A stretch of DNA of 5,370 bases from Planctomycetota bacterium (GTDB lineage Bacteria > Planctomycetota > Phycisphaerae > Sedimentisphaerales > Anaerobacaceae), in the NCBI GenBank assembly GCA_003644295.1, contig QNBZ01000111.1:1-5370 (forward strand), read 5' to 3'. Within the stretch, counting starts at the first letter, position 1, and each line of letters begins with the position of its first letter. The notes beneath the pieces were generated by a model. The model had not been told where the DNA came from. It saw nothing but the letters and a program-made list of their open reading frames with translations, and did not search any database. The translations under genes and the position numbers were made by a program. Shown here piece after piece: positions 5,078-5,370 of the stretch.

Positions 5078-5370
5078 ATGGGATTTAGAAGCAAAAGATA
5101 CAAAACTGAATTGGAGCAGCTTGGCAAAGAGCCGATGAGCTTGGCTGATGCGATTGAAAAGGTCAAGTCTTTTAAGTCGGTGAAATTTGACCAGAGTGTA
5201 GAGTGTGTGCTTAATTTGGGTATCGACCCCAAGCAGGCCGACCAGTTGGTTCGCGGCTCGCTCTCTCTGCCTTATGGGATTGGTAAGCGGAAAAAGGTCA
5301 TAGCATTCTGTGAGGACTCGGATGTTGAGGCGGCCAAAAAGGCCGGAGCTATCGAGGCCGGCTGTGATGA
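5078..5370 (+). CDS. rplA: 50S ribosomal protein L1, 3' partial
   Basis: L1 binds 23S rRNA at the mobile L1 stalk near the E site; in E. coli it also represses translation of its own rplK-rplA mRNA. The frame is open from the ATG at 5078 to the window edge, giving 97 complete codons of an expected total near 230. Family features are YKTELEQLGKEPMSLADAIEK, then SVKFDQSVECVLNLGIDPKQADQ and VRGSLSLPYGIGK, which matches the E. coli block LGIDARKSDQNVRG..LPHGTG, and KKVIAFCE. GTGAG at 5064-5068 sits nine bases before the ATG and is a modest ribosome site. Its GAG belongs to the right-hand copy of the direct repeat, so insertion of the element may have changed the bases just in front of this ribosome site. 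Confidence 0.96.
   Translation, partial: MGFRSKRYKTELEQLGKEPMSLADAIEKVKSFKSVKFDQSVECVLNLGIDPKQADQLVRGSLSLPYGIGKRKKVIAFCEDSDVEAAKKAGAIEAGCD

Overview
The window is a chromosomal housekeeping region of a bacterium. Every gene lies on the + strand and base composition looks even throughout. The order carA, tRNA-Thr, tuf, rpmG, tRNA-Trp, secE, nusG, rplK, rplA includes the widely conserved bacterial tuf-secE-nusG-ribosomal protein cluster, which normally continues into rplJ, rplL and rpoBC beyond the right edge. Several protein details suggest a planctomycete, probably of the class Phycisphaerae: a three-helix SecE with an amphipathic segment reading EMKKVSWSS, a NusG with a longer NGN loop, a short L33 with a degraded zinc ribbon, and an EF-Tu whose P-loop reads GHIDHGKT. 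That placement comes from remembered family traits and not from a search, so treat it as moderately likely. Neither tRNA encodes its CCA end.

Layout. Bases 1-1118 hold the glutaminase subunit of carbamoyl phosphate synthetase (carA), missing only a few N-terminal codons. A gene-free stretch follows (1119-1415), with six T-tracts spaced about 9 bp apart, a candidate promoter and small hairpins. It leads into tRNA-Thr(GGU). A structured 229-base leader separates that tRNA from tuf. A 191-base spacer with hairpins leads to rpmG. After rpmG come a 7-base tandem repeat, a weak terminator-like hairpin, tRNA-Trp(CCA), and then secE, nusG, rplK and the first 97 codons of rplA.

Functionally the tuf-to-rplA part makes translation and export machinery: EF-Tu, the tRNAs for Thr and Trp, ribosomal proteins L33, L11 and L1, the translocon subunit SecE, and the elongation factor NusG, which links RNA polymerase to the ribosome or Rho. 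carA belongs to pyrimidine and arginine synthesis and appears to be an unrelated upstream neighbour.

The genes are ordinary and I see no new protein system. The non-coding DNA is more interesting. An 85-base inverted-repeat element with a foldable three-way junction sits between rplK and rplA, flanked by an 8-bp direct repeat that could be a target duplication. A partial relative of it lies in the tuf leader. The last codons of rplK form a perfect 13-bp hairpin with the sequence after the stop, and a perfect 16-bp palindrome lies just before nusG.
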